Shown: piece after piece, positions 54,333 through 64,000 of the stretch
Layout of the letters: each line of letters opens with the position of its first letter
Position numbering within the stretch: the first letter of the stretch is position 1
DNA from: Bidens hawaiensis
Taxonomy: Eukaryota; Streptophyta; Magnoliopsida; Asterales; Asteraceae
Direction: 5' to 3'
NCBI GenBank assembly: GCA_021521415.1
Contig: JAIQDT010000107.1
Coordinates: forward strand, 2,790,001-2,854,000
DNA length: 64,000 bases
Translations under genes and position numbers: made by a program
The notes under the pieces: model-generated
The model's input: the letters and a program-made list of their open reading frames with translations, nothing else
The model's database searches: none
Told to the model about the DNA's origin: nothing

Positions 54333-55540
54333 TGATGTGAGGTCGAAGACTCACTCAAAAATAAACCGATTACAACTAATTAGATAGCGGTAAGCGGGTA
54401 TCGAACATAGAGAGTTTGTGAAAAATGTGTTACTAAGTAGCCATGAAATTTATCTATATTAAACTAAGTGCAAAAATTAAGTTCAGTGATTTGATTGTTT
54501 GATTTTTATAACAAAAAGAACTAAAGCAAATAAACGAGTTTTAAACAATATGAGAAGCAATTCTCCCCCCCCCTCCCCCCCCCCCCCCCCCCCCCCGATT
54601 TCTGGTTTTCAATATTAATAATGCTAACATTTACTTTTAGGATGAATACTTAGACATAGTTCGTGAGAGTGTGTTTGAAAGAGACAAAGGAGGACTAAGT
54701 ACTTGGATTATTAAAATGCAAGGTTGTCACTCGATAACCAGTTTAATATATTTAACCCTAATTCTCTTCTAATAAATCTCGATTGCCTATGGAACCAAGG
54801 ACGGATATTCAAGAACACGAATTTATACTATATTAACAATTACAAAACAAACTCACAATCACGATAGCAATACAAACATATGATCAAATTACTATCCCAC
54901 AAATAACATAAACGATTCACAAATAGTCAATTGAAACCTTACAATTCGGGAGAGAACATAAAGAGGATTAGCCAAGCATCATTAGGTTCATCATCCTTTC
55001 GATTAAAGTAATTATATGAATCACAAAACCAAACTAACGATTACAATCCACCAACTATTGTTCTTGCACTCTCAAAATCGTCCTTAAGGTGTTTTAACAT
55101 GAGAGATATGTGAAAAAACACCAAAAAACCGGAATAAAAACCACTTGAAATCGGCAGTTACGGCTCGGACCATCCACGGTTCACACCGTGGGTCACGGTG
55201 ATGTTCTTGAATATTTGAACTGTGGCCCACGGTGGCCTCTACGGTGCTGTTTTTGCCACAGTACGGTCCTTTTTGTTGACTTTTGGTTAATTGGACCGTG
55301 GACCGTGAGCCACGGTGGACTTCAGCCACACACTTCATTTTTTTCCTTAATTTTTAACCTTCTTGACTTGCCGGTACGTTTGGTTTATTCGTTATACTCC
55401 ATAATGACTCCAGAACTTCCTTTAAGCCTGTAAGTAACCACAAAACAGTAGTTATCCATTTCCCACGAAATTAACACTTAATGAATGGATTTTTATATTG
55501 ATTAAGCACACTTAAGTGTCATCCTCCGATGCTCCCGTCA
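54333..55540 (-). repeat. 5' LTR of the deletion-derivative Athila-type element
   Basis: TGATGTGAGGTCGAAGA to GCTCCCGTCA, followed by the duplication AACAT. A C9-T-C22 run lies at 54565-54596. A CCGTGG/CCACGG cluster lies at 55150-55320. Confidence 0.9.
54565..54596. repeat. Poly-C run (C9 T C22)
   Basis: In the 3' LTR the same site reads CTCTCCCCCGATTTT, so the run expanded in this copy, or is an assembly or base-calling artefact. A run of this length could form G-quadruplex structures on the minus strand. Confidence 0.85.
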
Positions 55541-55949
55541 AACATTAAAACAACTTTCCCTAAAAATCAGCTTACATATTTATATTTTCATAAAACAACC
55601 TAAAAGTTATTAACTGAAGGTCAAATAACATTTATTCTATAGGTCAATAAAATCCATATATGGGTTAATACAAACATCAAAATGTGATGAAATCTTATAC
55701 AATTATTTTCATAAAAAAACAAGTGGATTAATGTACCTACCTTAAAATGAGTGGGAGCAACTAAAAAAACTTGTCCTTATAAAGATGACATTTTTCTGAC
55801 AAGTATATATTACATAAGTCAAAGCATTGTTCACACACTTTGATATTATAGATCTCAGAGATATTCCTTACACATGTAACAATCAATACTGCTTTACTTT
55901 AGAGGATAATAGGAACACATAGATTATTTCCTTATGCTTCATTAAGTAG

Positions 55950-56567
55950 AAGCCTTATATAAGTTCAAGTCTATACTCGTTTAGATATTACTCAAATTTG
56001 CAACACACTAGATATGTCTAGAATAATGTGAAGCATCTAAAAGAGTACTAAGATATCTTTAAAAGAAACGAAAGACTATAATTTAAAAAGAGGAAGTGAT
56101 AATTCAAACCGGTAAATTACTCTAAACTTTGTCATATTCAGAGATAAGAAAATGTATTTTTCAGGATATATTCTTATGTCAGTATATAAATCTATCTCAT
56201 GGAGGAGTCATAATGAACTGATAACAACAATCTAAGTTATAATGACATAATATGTTGATTAATCACAACACAATTAGCAATAAATGTTATTGAAACTTTA
56301 TCAGTGGACTCATAAGTTTATTAACTCCATATAAATAATATATTGAAGATTTACTGTGATAAAGTCAACTAGCATGTTTTCTTAAATAGTAACAGTTTGA
56401 GAAGTGCTGCATTAAAATTTCGATATGAAATTAATTATTCGTTTATGAGAGAATTGAGGAATCTAAATTTTCGTATCGAATACATTCATGATATGCTTAA
56501 GGATCCAATAACTAAAAGTCCCACCCATAATATTATGAAAGCGCTTATAATAATGACGGATTATTGA
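55950..56567 (+). pseudogene. Family C copia RT/RNase H remnant
   Basis: A trace of the RT-to-RNase H connection (EASKRVLRYL near 56025-56055) is followed by decayed sequence. From 56352 one frame reads YCDKVN, stop, HVFLNSNSLRSAALKFRYEI, FMRELRNLNFRIEYIHDMLK and DPITKSPTHNIMKAL to a TGA at 56565-56567. This matches the RNase H end of copia elements, including 61965-62303 here (IEYISTHNMLADPMTKGLPP). The DN acidic pair is changed to DK. Confidence 0.7.
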
Positions 56568-56907
56568 TGACTATGCGCAACTGCAAATCATACTATGAAT
56601 GATTAACTATTAAATTTCCTCATCGGTTTTGATTTTATACGTCTCTTAATATGTTCTGCATGCATAAGACATATAGACGAATTAATATACAAATCAAACC
56701 ATCTGAAGTGCTTACTTGAAAATTTTGATCATAACTACTTAGGTTTTAAAAAAGGACTGCAGTATGATTAATGGGGGTCTTGAGCTGATGTTCAATTTAA
56801 TGACTGTATTTTTCTGCTCCAGTAAGTTTAAAGCTAAAATGAGTGTTAGTTCCTGATCGGGCTTATCTAATATTTATAATAAATGATTACTCGGCCAATT
56901 GAGAGAA

Positions 56908-57335
56908 TGTAAGATTAAATATATAACATATATATATTTATATATGACCATTATAATCATTTATATTATAAGAGATCAAAATATTAATTATACCTTATTA
57001 TATATTAGTTTGGTAATTGTTGATCGGTCATATTACCCTTACTAACTAATAAAGGGTTTCCCCTTGGGTGTATATATAGAGAGATATATATTAACATCTT
57101 AACCTAATCACACACACATGAGAATTTTGTGTGCTTCCTCTCTCCTAAAACCGGGTTCCTCTCAAGAACCCTAACACCATCCTTAACTATACATCCTTAA
57201 GGGGAACTCGATCAAGCTAACAACCATGTCATCTACATCCTTCTCTGTTGCTGTTACTACTCTCACTGTTGTAACATGTTCGTATGTTTAATATTTATCA
57301 TGTTTTCCATTGTTTACATGAAGAACTAATCAACA
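56908..57335 (+). repeat. 3' LTR of the family C copia
   Basis: TGTAAGATTAAATATATAAC to GAACTAATCAACA, followed by the duplication CTCAC. The purine stretch GAGAGAA (56901-56907) before it is a weak remnant of the polypurine tract. Confidence 0.92.
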
Positions 57336-57340
57336 CTCAC

Positions 57341-57833
57341 ATGATTGATGTAACAAACAAAAACCAGATCACTAAGGATTTATGTATCTCGTGACTATAG
57401 ATATACATGTTCGAGTGATTACTGTTCTAATATCCTCTTCTCGAAATTTGATAGCATTCTTCTTATGTTTTCTTTCTCCTTTTTCATAAACGTTAAAATA
57501 ACTTAAACTTATCCAACAAGTTTTTTTTCGCTTATTCGGTGGAACAACCAACATCAAACGCATTTTTGTATGCTAAAGGATAAAGTATTTTTTTCCCCTT
57601 TTCTTCTGAATTATTGGGTCGAAGAAACAAATTTTAAGAAACATAAAATAAAATTTATTAGAATGAGAACCGAACGTGTAACATTAACGCCTTCTTGGAT
57701 TTTAGACCCATTGCATATGCATAACTGTAATTAAAAGGAGAGTTATTGGAAAACTTAATATCAAAAAGTGATAAAAACTAGTATCCAAAGAGAAACACCC
57801 TTAATCATGTTAGCATCCTAAATTATAGGCATC
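57341..57833. other. Intergenic DNA, nothing recognised
   Basis: It continues the target of the family C copia. The longest open frame, 63 codons on the minus strand, resembles nothing. It ends at the SINE target duplication. Confidence 0.5.
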
Positions 57834-57849
57834 ATGTCTACACATACAA

Positions 57850-58221
57850 CGCCCTGCTTGAGGTGCGCGCATATTATTTATATATGTGTAATCCCTCGGG
57901 TGAGCAAAAGTGAAATTGCATTAATTTTGACGTTATTTTACTAATCTCGTGAAAATAACGTTAAAAGTGGCGGAAGGTTAATCAGGCATCATGTGGTGGC
58001 GTTGATAGCCGAAAGACGAGGGTACATGCACCAATCAGCCGGTATCCCGATGATTGAGTGCTATGTGCTTTATATCCAAGGCTTGATGCAAAACTACTAT
58101 CGAGCCGGGGGTCTCACCGGAAGCAGCCTCTCTATCCCTATGGGGTAGAGGTAAGGCTGTCTACATCTTACCCTCCTCGGACCCTAACATAGCTTTGCTA
58201 TTGGTGGGATATACTGAGTAC

Positions 58222-58255
<34 letters not shown>

Positions 58256-58268
58256 GATGATGATGATG
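57850..58268 (+). mobile_element. Au-type SINE with (GAT)n tail and 16-bp target duplication
   Basis: A perfect 16-bp repeat ATGTCTACACATACAA flanks it (57834-57849 and 58269-58284). The 3' half matches the Au SINE body as I remember it: GGGGTCTCACCGGAAGCAGC, TCTCTATCCC, GGGGTAGAGGTAAGGC, TACATCTTACCCTCC. The tail is (GAT)n (58220-58268), where Au elements usually end in a short trinucleotide or T-rich repeat. At 419 bp it is about twice the usual length; the first 150-200 bases (GAGGTGCGCGCATATTATTT onward) are not familiar. Such elements are copied by LINE enzymes. Confidence 0.8.
58220..58268. repeat. (GAT)n microsatellite, tail of the SINE
   Basis: Sixteen or so GAT units with one interruption (GATTGATGATG at about 58250). 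Confidence 0.9.
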
Positions 58269-58284
58269 ATGTCTACACATACAA

Positions 58285-60382
58285 TTCTTCTCTTTTGTCA
58301 AAGCCGTGCTTATTAACGTATAATTTTATACCAATATTAATAGACACGCTTATTAATTATAAAACACCCTCTTTTACACCATTAGCATGTTTGAATCGTA
58401 ACATGTATAAACCCTAATAAACAAACCATCAATAAGTTCCTAGATATTTAATCACAAGGAGTGTTATGAGGTAAGGCTAAGGTAAGCAATGACAATGGTA
58501 GAGACATGAGGAAGATATGAACAAGGCGTGCAAAGGTAAGTGACAGCTAATGATGATCGTTTTAAGCATATAAGTAAGTTTGTAAGTAAAAAAAGGAGAT
58601 AGTGAAAGACTGAGTGAAGTCAGAGGGCTTATCATGTAATTTTCAAAAGTTGTGTTTGTGTGAGAGAGAAAGAGACAAAGTCTGACTCTGGATCACCACC
58701 CGACAAGCCATCTTAAAATGCCGCTTTCTTGTCTCCCTTTATCAGTTTTCCCATGTCATCACTTCCAACCCCTCTTATAATATACGCAAGCCCTATTCAC
58801 CCCCTTCAACTTTTCTCTTATAATTTCTATCTGATACTTTGAATGTAATAAATAAAATGGTTATATAACCGTCGCATTTTCTCTGCCCCACTACTTCAAT
58901 TATCTTTCTTTTTGGAACGGTAAATTTTATTACGAGTCGCTAGAAACCAGGACACAACCGACAAACAATTACAATTTCATAAGTGTATTGCATGGTTTCT
59001 CGTATTTCTCAACATATATATATATAGTTCTTAATTAAACATGGCCTCTAGGTTCGTCAATCTAAAAGTCGCTCAAAACGTGTCAAAGTGGGTAGTATTT
59101 TCTAATTTTTATTTTTTTAAATATAGCATTATTATTTATTACTTCGTGGATACAATATAATAGCTATTTTCTTAAAAACAATCTTGTTTTTGGTTATAAA
59201 GTTATTCGTCATATATGTTTTAAGGTGTTTTCTTTAGAATTAATTTGAGGAATGCTGCCTTTCTTGTTGAAACCTCCAAAACCACAAGTTGCATAAACAA
59301 TTAGAAAAGTAAAAACAAGTCACTATAGCAAAATATCTATAAGAGTTAGATGGAGATTCGGATAAGAATAGAAATAAGAGAAATTTATAAAATTTGAAGA
59401 CGAAGAAGGATATAAATACTCCAATGTGATTGCTCTAAGGAAGCATTCCACATATAAATTCCTCTCTAAGGATTCTTTCACCTCAAGTTCCTACTAATTC
59501 CATTCATGAATTCCCTTCTGATTATTGCAACTTTCATAACACAGTTTCAAGTATCGGTATTGCGTTCATTGCAGCTCTAGATAGGTTGTTGTGCATCTCT
59601 CACATGCTAGTACGCGAACCCAAATAAAAAAAATATATTAATAAGAGCATTTTCATCCCACTACTCATCCCTATCTCTATAATTACACTAAAAAACATTA
59701 TATTTCTCTCTCATGTTTAATTAAATAATATTTTTTATACCTTTATCAAATTATCATTACAGTTTTCTCTATCCTCTACTCACAACCAATCCAACAAATA
59801 TTAAAAAAATAAATATGGGCAAACAATGTTCCCCAAATATTTCCCAAAATTTACAGAAAATCACTACATTTATTTTTCCACCCTATAATTTACACTTACA
59901 ACCCCACCCTATAATTTACAAACTTCTCACAAAATAAGAATGTTCTAACAGTTATGTATAATTATTTGTGCCGATAGTTGGTGAAACACATTTTCACCTA
60001 GTGACTGACTCATTTTTCAGCCAACTTTCAGAAAAGTAGAATAATCTATTTAAAACTACGAAACACAAAACAACTCTAATATCTTGCAAGAGTATACAGA
60101 ACAAATATAAACACTTTCACTTTCTTTTATCAACGGCCCAATTCTTTAAATGTTATAGTATTTACGTATATAAAAACCATCAAACTAATTTATTCATATA
60201 GGTTTTTATTCTCTATCACTTACCTACATGAATGTAAGTTAGATTACTTATTTACTTTGCCCTTGAACATGTTTGGCAAATCTAGCTGGTAGCTGTTAAC
60301 TGAAGGTTGGAAGCTGGTAGCTGTTAGCTGTAGCTTTTAAATATTTAGGTGTTTGGCAGAGTAGCAGAAGCTTTTAATAAAA
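58285..60382. other. Intergenic DNA, nothing firmly recognised
   Basis: 58660-58850 has a GA/CT-rich stretch (GAGAGAGAAAGAGACAAAG, CCTCTTATAATATACG), which looks promoter-like on the plus strand, but no coding frame follows; an ATG at 59041 gives only 40 codons of unknown sequence. 59643-59945 (GAGCATTTTCATCCCA ... GAATGTTCTAACAG) is MITE-like without clear ends. 60270-60380 carries AGCTGGTAGCTGTTAGCTGT words typical of small plant repeats. Confidence 0.4.
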
Positions 60383-60412
60383 CTAGCTAGGTTCCTGCGT
60401 AGTGCGGCGGAA
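60383..60412 (-). mobile_element. Helitron-like 3' terminus on the minus strand, tentative
   Basis: The minus strand reads CCGCCGCACTACGCAGGAAC, then CTAGCTAG followed by T. The GC-rich part a few bases before CTAG resembles a Helitron terminal hairpin, though pairing is imperfect. The 5' end was not found. It would extend to higher coordinates. Confidence 0.3.
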
Positions 60413-61170
60413 TGGGCGAACAACCTAACATCAACCGCATAATCAGTGTCGGTACATGATTCACCTGATGACAGTGCATACATAACCTGAATGTAGACGT
60501 GTATCATGAAAAAGCAGTAAGCTTGTAAATGATGTCAAAAATCAACAAACAAAGCTGAAATATACAGTAATTTCAAATAAATAATTTTTTAAACCAACAT
60601 ATTTTGATATGAATCCCTTTCTGAACATGCACTGTTCTAATCTGAAACATGTTATGATCCCTTTCGACTCAAAAGCGCACCAACACGAATCGAACTAATT
60701 TAACCCTTTTTGTATAGACTCGTTCTGACCCTAATTTGGTCTTACACGTGACTCAAGTTCGTCTGACTCGACTCCTAATTTGGTCTCGAGCTCACCTAAC
60801 TCGACTTTTTACCGATCCTACCCGATAATCACGTAGTATGTTAATTTTTTAAAGTTAAAGAAGTATAACAATATCATATTTAAATTAAAGAGAATAAAAT
60901 GCCCGTTTTTATGATGTAATTTGTTTAAAAAATATTGACGTGTGAAAAAGTTAAAGCTCTCTCACCTGTAAAAAAGGGTGAAGTTTGTCACCCTTTTTTA
61001 TTGCTCATCATAATTCGTAACGATCAGTACATATAAGACTATAAGTATAATAATGATTTAACTTATTTAAAATAAGCTTGATCAAGAAATAGTTATTATA
61101 TATCCCTGATTTGTTTTATATTTATTATTAATGATAGAAATAGTTATTATCATTGATATATTAAATAAAT
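60413..61170. other. Intergenic DNA, nothing recognised
   Basis: AT-rich with a GACTCG/CTCGACTC-rich patch at 60700-60830. Possibly the body of the Helitron-like element. No open frame of note. It ends at the LTR of the minus-strand copia. Confidence 0.4.
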
Positions 61171-61621
61171 TGTATTGATTTGTTCTTTATGTATATAATA
61201 GAAAACATGAATATTATAATAAACATATGAATAAAACATACTTGTCATAGCAGAGAGAGAAGCTACAGCTGATGAGAAAGATCCATACGACATGATGGTC
61301 AGCTTTGTCGAGTTCCCCTCTAGGATGTATATTAGTGATGAGGATTAGGGTTTTTGAAAAACAGAATAATATAGAGGGAGAGAGGGTGACGAATTTCTAA
61401 GTCATGTTTAGGGTTACGTTGCATGATGTTAATTAGCTTGTCCATATATTTATATACACCCAAGGGGAAACCCTTGATTAGCAAGAAATGGTAATTTGGT
61501 CCATCAACAATTACATAGCTAATATAATAATAAGGTATAATTAATTAATTTTGATCTATTATTATATAAATGATCATGATGACTGTATATAAATATACAT
61601 ATCAACATATTTATTCTTACA
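61171..61621 (-). repeat. 3' LTR of the minus-strand family C-related copia
   Basis: On the minus strand it starts TGTAAGAATAAATATG and ends near 61171 (ATCAATACA). The left boundary is set by alignment with the family C LTR end (GATTAGTTCTTCATG against GATTTGTTCTTTATG) and is good to a few bases. Confidence 0.8.
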
Positions 61622-61635
61622 TTCTCCCACTTGCC
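61622..61635 (-). other. Polypurine tract of the family C-related copia
   Basis: TTCTCCCACTTGCC on the plus strand, so the minus strand reads GGCAAGTGGGAGAA directly before the LTR start TGTAAG. Confidence 0.85.
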
Positions 61636-61964
61636 GAATAATCATTTATTATGAGCATTAGATTAGTCTGCAGATTTTAACACTCATTTTAGCTTTATAC
61701 TCAAACCGATGCAGAGAAATACAGTCATTGAATTGAACATCAGCTCAAGACCTCCATTAATCATACTACAGTCCTTGTTTAAAACCTAAGTAGTTATGAT
61801 CAAAATTTTCTAAGTAAGTCCTTCAAATATTTGATTTGTATAATAATTTGTCTATATGTCATTACGCATGCAGAACATATTAAATGACATACAAAATCAA
61901 AACTGAGGAAATTTAATAAAATGTAAATAAGTACAATATGCAATTAAATAAGGTCTTCAGTAAA

Positions 61965-62303
61965 TCACATATTAGCAACATGGTCTTCAAAAACTTTAGG
62001 TGGGAGACCTTTAGTCATCGGATCCGCTAGCATATTATGTGTACTAATATACTCAATATAAAGTTTATTTTCCTCAACTCGTTCACGCACGAACAAATAC
62101 TTTGTATCAAGATATAAACCAGCTCCAGTTGAACTGTTACTATTCGAGAAATTAACGGCAGCTGAATTATCACAATAAAGCTTCAACGGTCTAGAAATGG
62201 AATTGACTATTTTGAGTCCAAAGATCAGATTTTTAAGCAACATGCCATGACATGTAGCATTATAAATTATATATCCTGCCATCATAGTGGAAGTTGTCGT
62301 CAA
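61965..62303 (-). pseudogene. Copia RNase H end
   Basis: TTTSTMMAGYIIYNATCHGM, KLYCDNSAAVNFSNSN in essence, YLDTKYLFVRERVEENKLYI, EYISTHNMLADPMTKGLPPK and FEDHVANM. The CDNSAA motif and the DPMTKGLP end are typical copia RNase H. The usual MEAE-type start is changed to MMAGYI. The frame differs from that of the RT piece upstream (shift near 62310). Confidence 0.85.
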
Positions 62304-62321
62304 CTGTTGTTTATGACTCCT

Positions 62322-63449
62322 CTATAAAATGGGCCCGCCTGCTAACATAAAGATATACCCCAAAGTGAACTTCTTGTCATCTTTGCATTTAACAAAGTCA
62401 GAATCAGAATAACCTGCCACTTCCAAATTATCACTTTTTCTATAAGTCAATTTGTAGTCTTTCGTCATTTGAAGATATCGAAGCACATTCTTAGCCGCTT
62501 TCCAGTGTTCAAGGCCAGGATTAGTCTGATAACAGCCTAATATTCCCGAAATATAAGCAATGTTTGGGCGAGCACAAACCTGAGCATACATACGGCTCCC
62601 GACTGCTAATGCATGAGGCATCAATCTCATTTGCTCCTTTTCAACATCTGTTTTCGGACGTTGGAATGCCCCGAAAACGTCTCCTTTAATTACTGGAGCT
62701 GCAGTTAGGTTACAATGTTGCATTTTGTAACGAATAAGGACATGATCAATTTAGGCCCTTTGAGAAAATCCCAAGATTCCTTTGTGTCTGTTTTGGTGAA
62801 TTTGATGCCAATAACATAAGAAGCATCTCCGAGATGCTTCATGTCAAAGTTATGTGAGAGTAATCACTTCGACTCTTGCAACATGTCTAAACTATTACTT
62901 TCCAATAATATATCATTTATGTAAAGGACAAGTATAGTAAACTCCCACTCATCTTGAGGTAGGTGCATTGATCCACTTGATTCTTTGCAAAACCTTGTTT
63001 CTTCATGACTTCATCAAACTTTAGGTACCATTGGCGTGATGCTTGTTTCAACCCATATATTGACTTTTTGAGCTTAGAGACTAGATGTTCTTTACCTTCA
63101 GGTTTAAAACCTTCAGGTTGTTTCATGTACACTTCTTCGTCTAAATTGCCGTTAAGGAAAACGGTTTTCACGATCATCTGATGCAACTCTAAATCAAAAT
63201 GAGCTACTAGGGCCATAACGATCCTTAATAAATCTTTTGGAGAGACAGGTGAAAAGTCTCTTGATAGTCAATTCCCTCTTTTTGAGTGTAGCCTTTTGCA
63301 ACCAATCTCGCTTTATAGCATTCAATGTTCCCATTTGGATCAAGTTTTGTTTTAAACACCCATTTACATCCTACGGGTTTGACACCGTTGGGCAATTCTA
63401 CCAAATCCCAAACGTCATTTTTCCTCATGGAGTCAAGCTCATCAATCAT
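62322..63449 (-). pseudogene. Copia reverse transcriptase, broken, catalytic motif altered
   Basis: 63449-63225: [40 protein letters not shown]. 63216-62917: ALVAHFDLELHQMIVKTVFL, EEVYMKQPEGF, KKSIYGLKQASRQWYLKFDE. A shift follows, and near 62915-62895 the catalytic site reads LYINDILL where copia RTs have YVDD, so the first aspartate is replaced. FDMKHLGDASYVIGIKF continues in that frame. 62723-62322 holds the connection (YAQVCARPNIAYISGILG, HWKAAKNVLRYL, YSDSDFVKCKDDKKFTLGYI). Confidence 0.85.
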
Positions 63450-63518
63450 CGATTATATCACTGCTTAGGGCTTCGTTATAAGAGATAGGATCAATAAGCT
63501 TTCCAGCGTTAGCTTCAG

Positions 63519-63958
63519 TCAGGTAGACATAATCATCAAAATTAGTAGGTCTTCTGGACCTGGATGACCTCTTGAGTTGATTAGCAAGTTCAGCACTGTC
63601 TTGGTTTGAGTGTTTGATGTGCCTACATTTTTTGTTATAACGGGCTTTAAGTGTGGAAAAGTTGGTGCAGTAGGTTCAATTGCATGGGGTACAAGAGGAA
63701 TAACCGGAGTTACAATAATCGACGAGTCTTCCCCCGCATCTTGTAGTTCTTTCAATTCTTCATAAGGGTTAGTACTGCTCCCACTGATCTTGTAATCCTC
63801 CAGGAACACGACACGCTTGGTTTATATAATACGAGTGACATGGGAAGGACAATAGAAACGATAACCCTTTGAATTTTCAGGATACTCGATAAAGAAGCAT
63901 GTAACAGTTTTAGGAACAAGTTTTTTTGGGAAAGAGATATAAAGTTTTGCTTAAGCAA
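63519..63958 (-). pseudogene. Copia integrase C-terminus and linker
   Basis: The minus strand gives KLYISFPKKLVPKTVTCFFI in one frame near 63950-63890, then YPENSKGYRFYCPSHVTRII and FLEDYKISGSSTNPYEELKE, followed by a proline/threonine-rich linker (TPVIPLVPHAIEPTAPTFPH). This is the familiar integrase-to-RT transition of copia. A shift divides the two parts near 63780. The integrase core would lie beyond the window end. Confidence 0.75.
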
Positions 63959-64000
63959 TACAGCCCCATACTTTCATATAATTAAGGCTTGGTTTCGTTC

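Larger units (their letters stand above)
46119..55540 (-). mobile_element. Deletion-derivative Athila-type element (9.4 kb including nested LTR)
   Basis: LTRs of 1188 bp (46119-47306) and 1208 bp (54333-55540), starting TGAYGYGAGG and ending CGTCA, are flanked by perfect duplications AACAT (46114-46118 and 55541-55545). On the minus strand a partial tRNA-Asp primer site is followed immediately by the integrase C-terminal part, then the third Athila frame, then the 3' LTR. Gag, protease, RT, RNase H and the integrase core are missing. A family T solo LTR (47493-49676) sits near its 3' end. It could be copied only with helper proteins. Confidence 0.9.
41824..57335 (+). mobile_element. Old Ty1-copia element (family C) hosting a nested Athila-type element
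   Basis: LTRs of 429 bp (41824-42252) and 428 bp (56908-57335) and perfect duplications CTCAC (41819-41823 and 57336-57340) bound the element. A tRNA-iMet primer site follows the first LTR. Its own internal DNA is 42253-46118 plus 55546-56907 (about 5.2 kb); the Athila-type element at 46119-55540 fills the rest. Coding is almost erased. Only RT/RNase H traces near the 3' end can be read. The LTR is related to that at 61171-61621 on the other strand. Confidence 0.9.
61171..64000 (-). mobile_element. Family C-related Ty1-copia, 3' part, running off the window
   Basis: Minus-strand order from the window end: integrase C-terminus, RT, RNase H, polypurine tract, 3' LTR (61621-61171). Its LTR aligns with those at 41824 and 56908 (AAGGGGAAACCC block, GTCGAGTTCCCCT, AAAACATGAATATTAT). 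The 5' half lies beyond 64000, so target duplication and LTR divergence cannot be tested. Confidence 0.88.

Noticed and set aside
58223..58417. A frame starting with a run of Met then Asp
   Set aside because: It is the translation of the (GAT)n tail of the SINE.
59041..59163. A short frame starting MASRFVNLKVAQNV after a promoter-like stretch
   Set aside because: Only 40 codons, no splice-supported continuation, no recognised family.
59643..59945. A MITE with GAGCATTTTCATCCCA / GAATGTTCTAACAG ends
   Set aside because: The two ends do not form convincing inverted repeats and no target duplication was found.

Overview
The window is plant nuclear DNA. It is AT-rich and is made almost entirely of LTR retrotransposons inserted into one another, with a few hAT-type, MITE, SINE and Helitron-like pieces between them. 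The tRNA-Asp and tRNA-iMet primer sites, the Athila-type pol, the SIRE-type gag-pol and an Au-type SINE point to a eudicot; a daisy-family (Asteraceae) genome is only a guess. I found no convincing intact host gene, no rRNA or functional tRNA gene and no CRISPR array. Most insertions could be bounded to the base from target-site duplications (TSDs).

1-2912: gene-poor DNA with a 403-bp hAT-type element (1333-1735, perfect 8-bp TSD) and a doubtful exon beside a retrotransposon boundary. 2913-30412: a deep nest. An LTR of a TGTAACATCC family (called family T here) appears split by a minus-strand SIRE-like copia (3194-28006) that has lost its 3' end. The copia is interrupted by a 277-bp solo LTR (5991-6267) and by a plus-strand non-autonomous array (8287-25619, family P) arranged LTR-internal-LTR-internal-LTR. 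That array is in turn interrupted by a decayed Athila-type gypsy element (9194-19402) and by a 2.6-kb solo LTR (20521-23090). Removing the insertions in silico restores the copia reading frame at both places tested.

30413-31664: a Helitron-like 3' end and a possible captured exon. 31665-37759: the best-preserved element, a 6.1-kb copia with a complete gag, a pol frame broken by few stops, 248-bp LTRs differing at 5 bases, and TSD GTATT. 37765-41823: a hAT-like element holding a MITE, a SINE-like stretch, a 340-bp tandem duplication and a 71-bp-arm foldback.

41824-57335: an old plus-strand copia (family C, TSD CTCAC) containing a deletion-derivative Athila-type element (46119-55540, TSD AACAT), which itself contains a family T solo LTR (47493-49676, TSD GTTCT). 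57341-61170: a SINE with a 16-bp TSD, microsatellites and unassigned intergenic DNA. 61171-64000: the 3' part of a second family C copia on the minus strand, running off the window.

The coding sequences are retrotransposon Gag, protease, integrase, reverse transcriptase and RNase H, nearly all broken. There is no convincing new protein system. The most unusual observations are the shared-LTR array, the short palindromic motif arrays (TTCGTTA/TAACGAA and CCGTGG/CCACGG) in several LTR families, and homologous family T LTRs that carry unrelated minisatellites at matching positions. All comparisons were made by eye.
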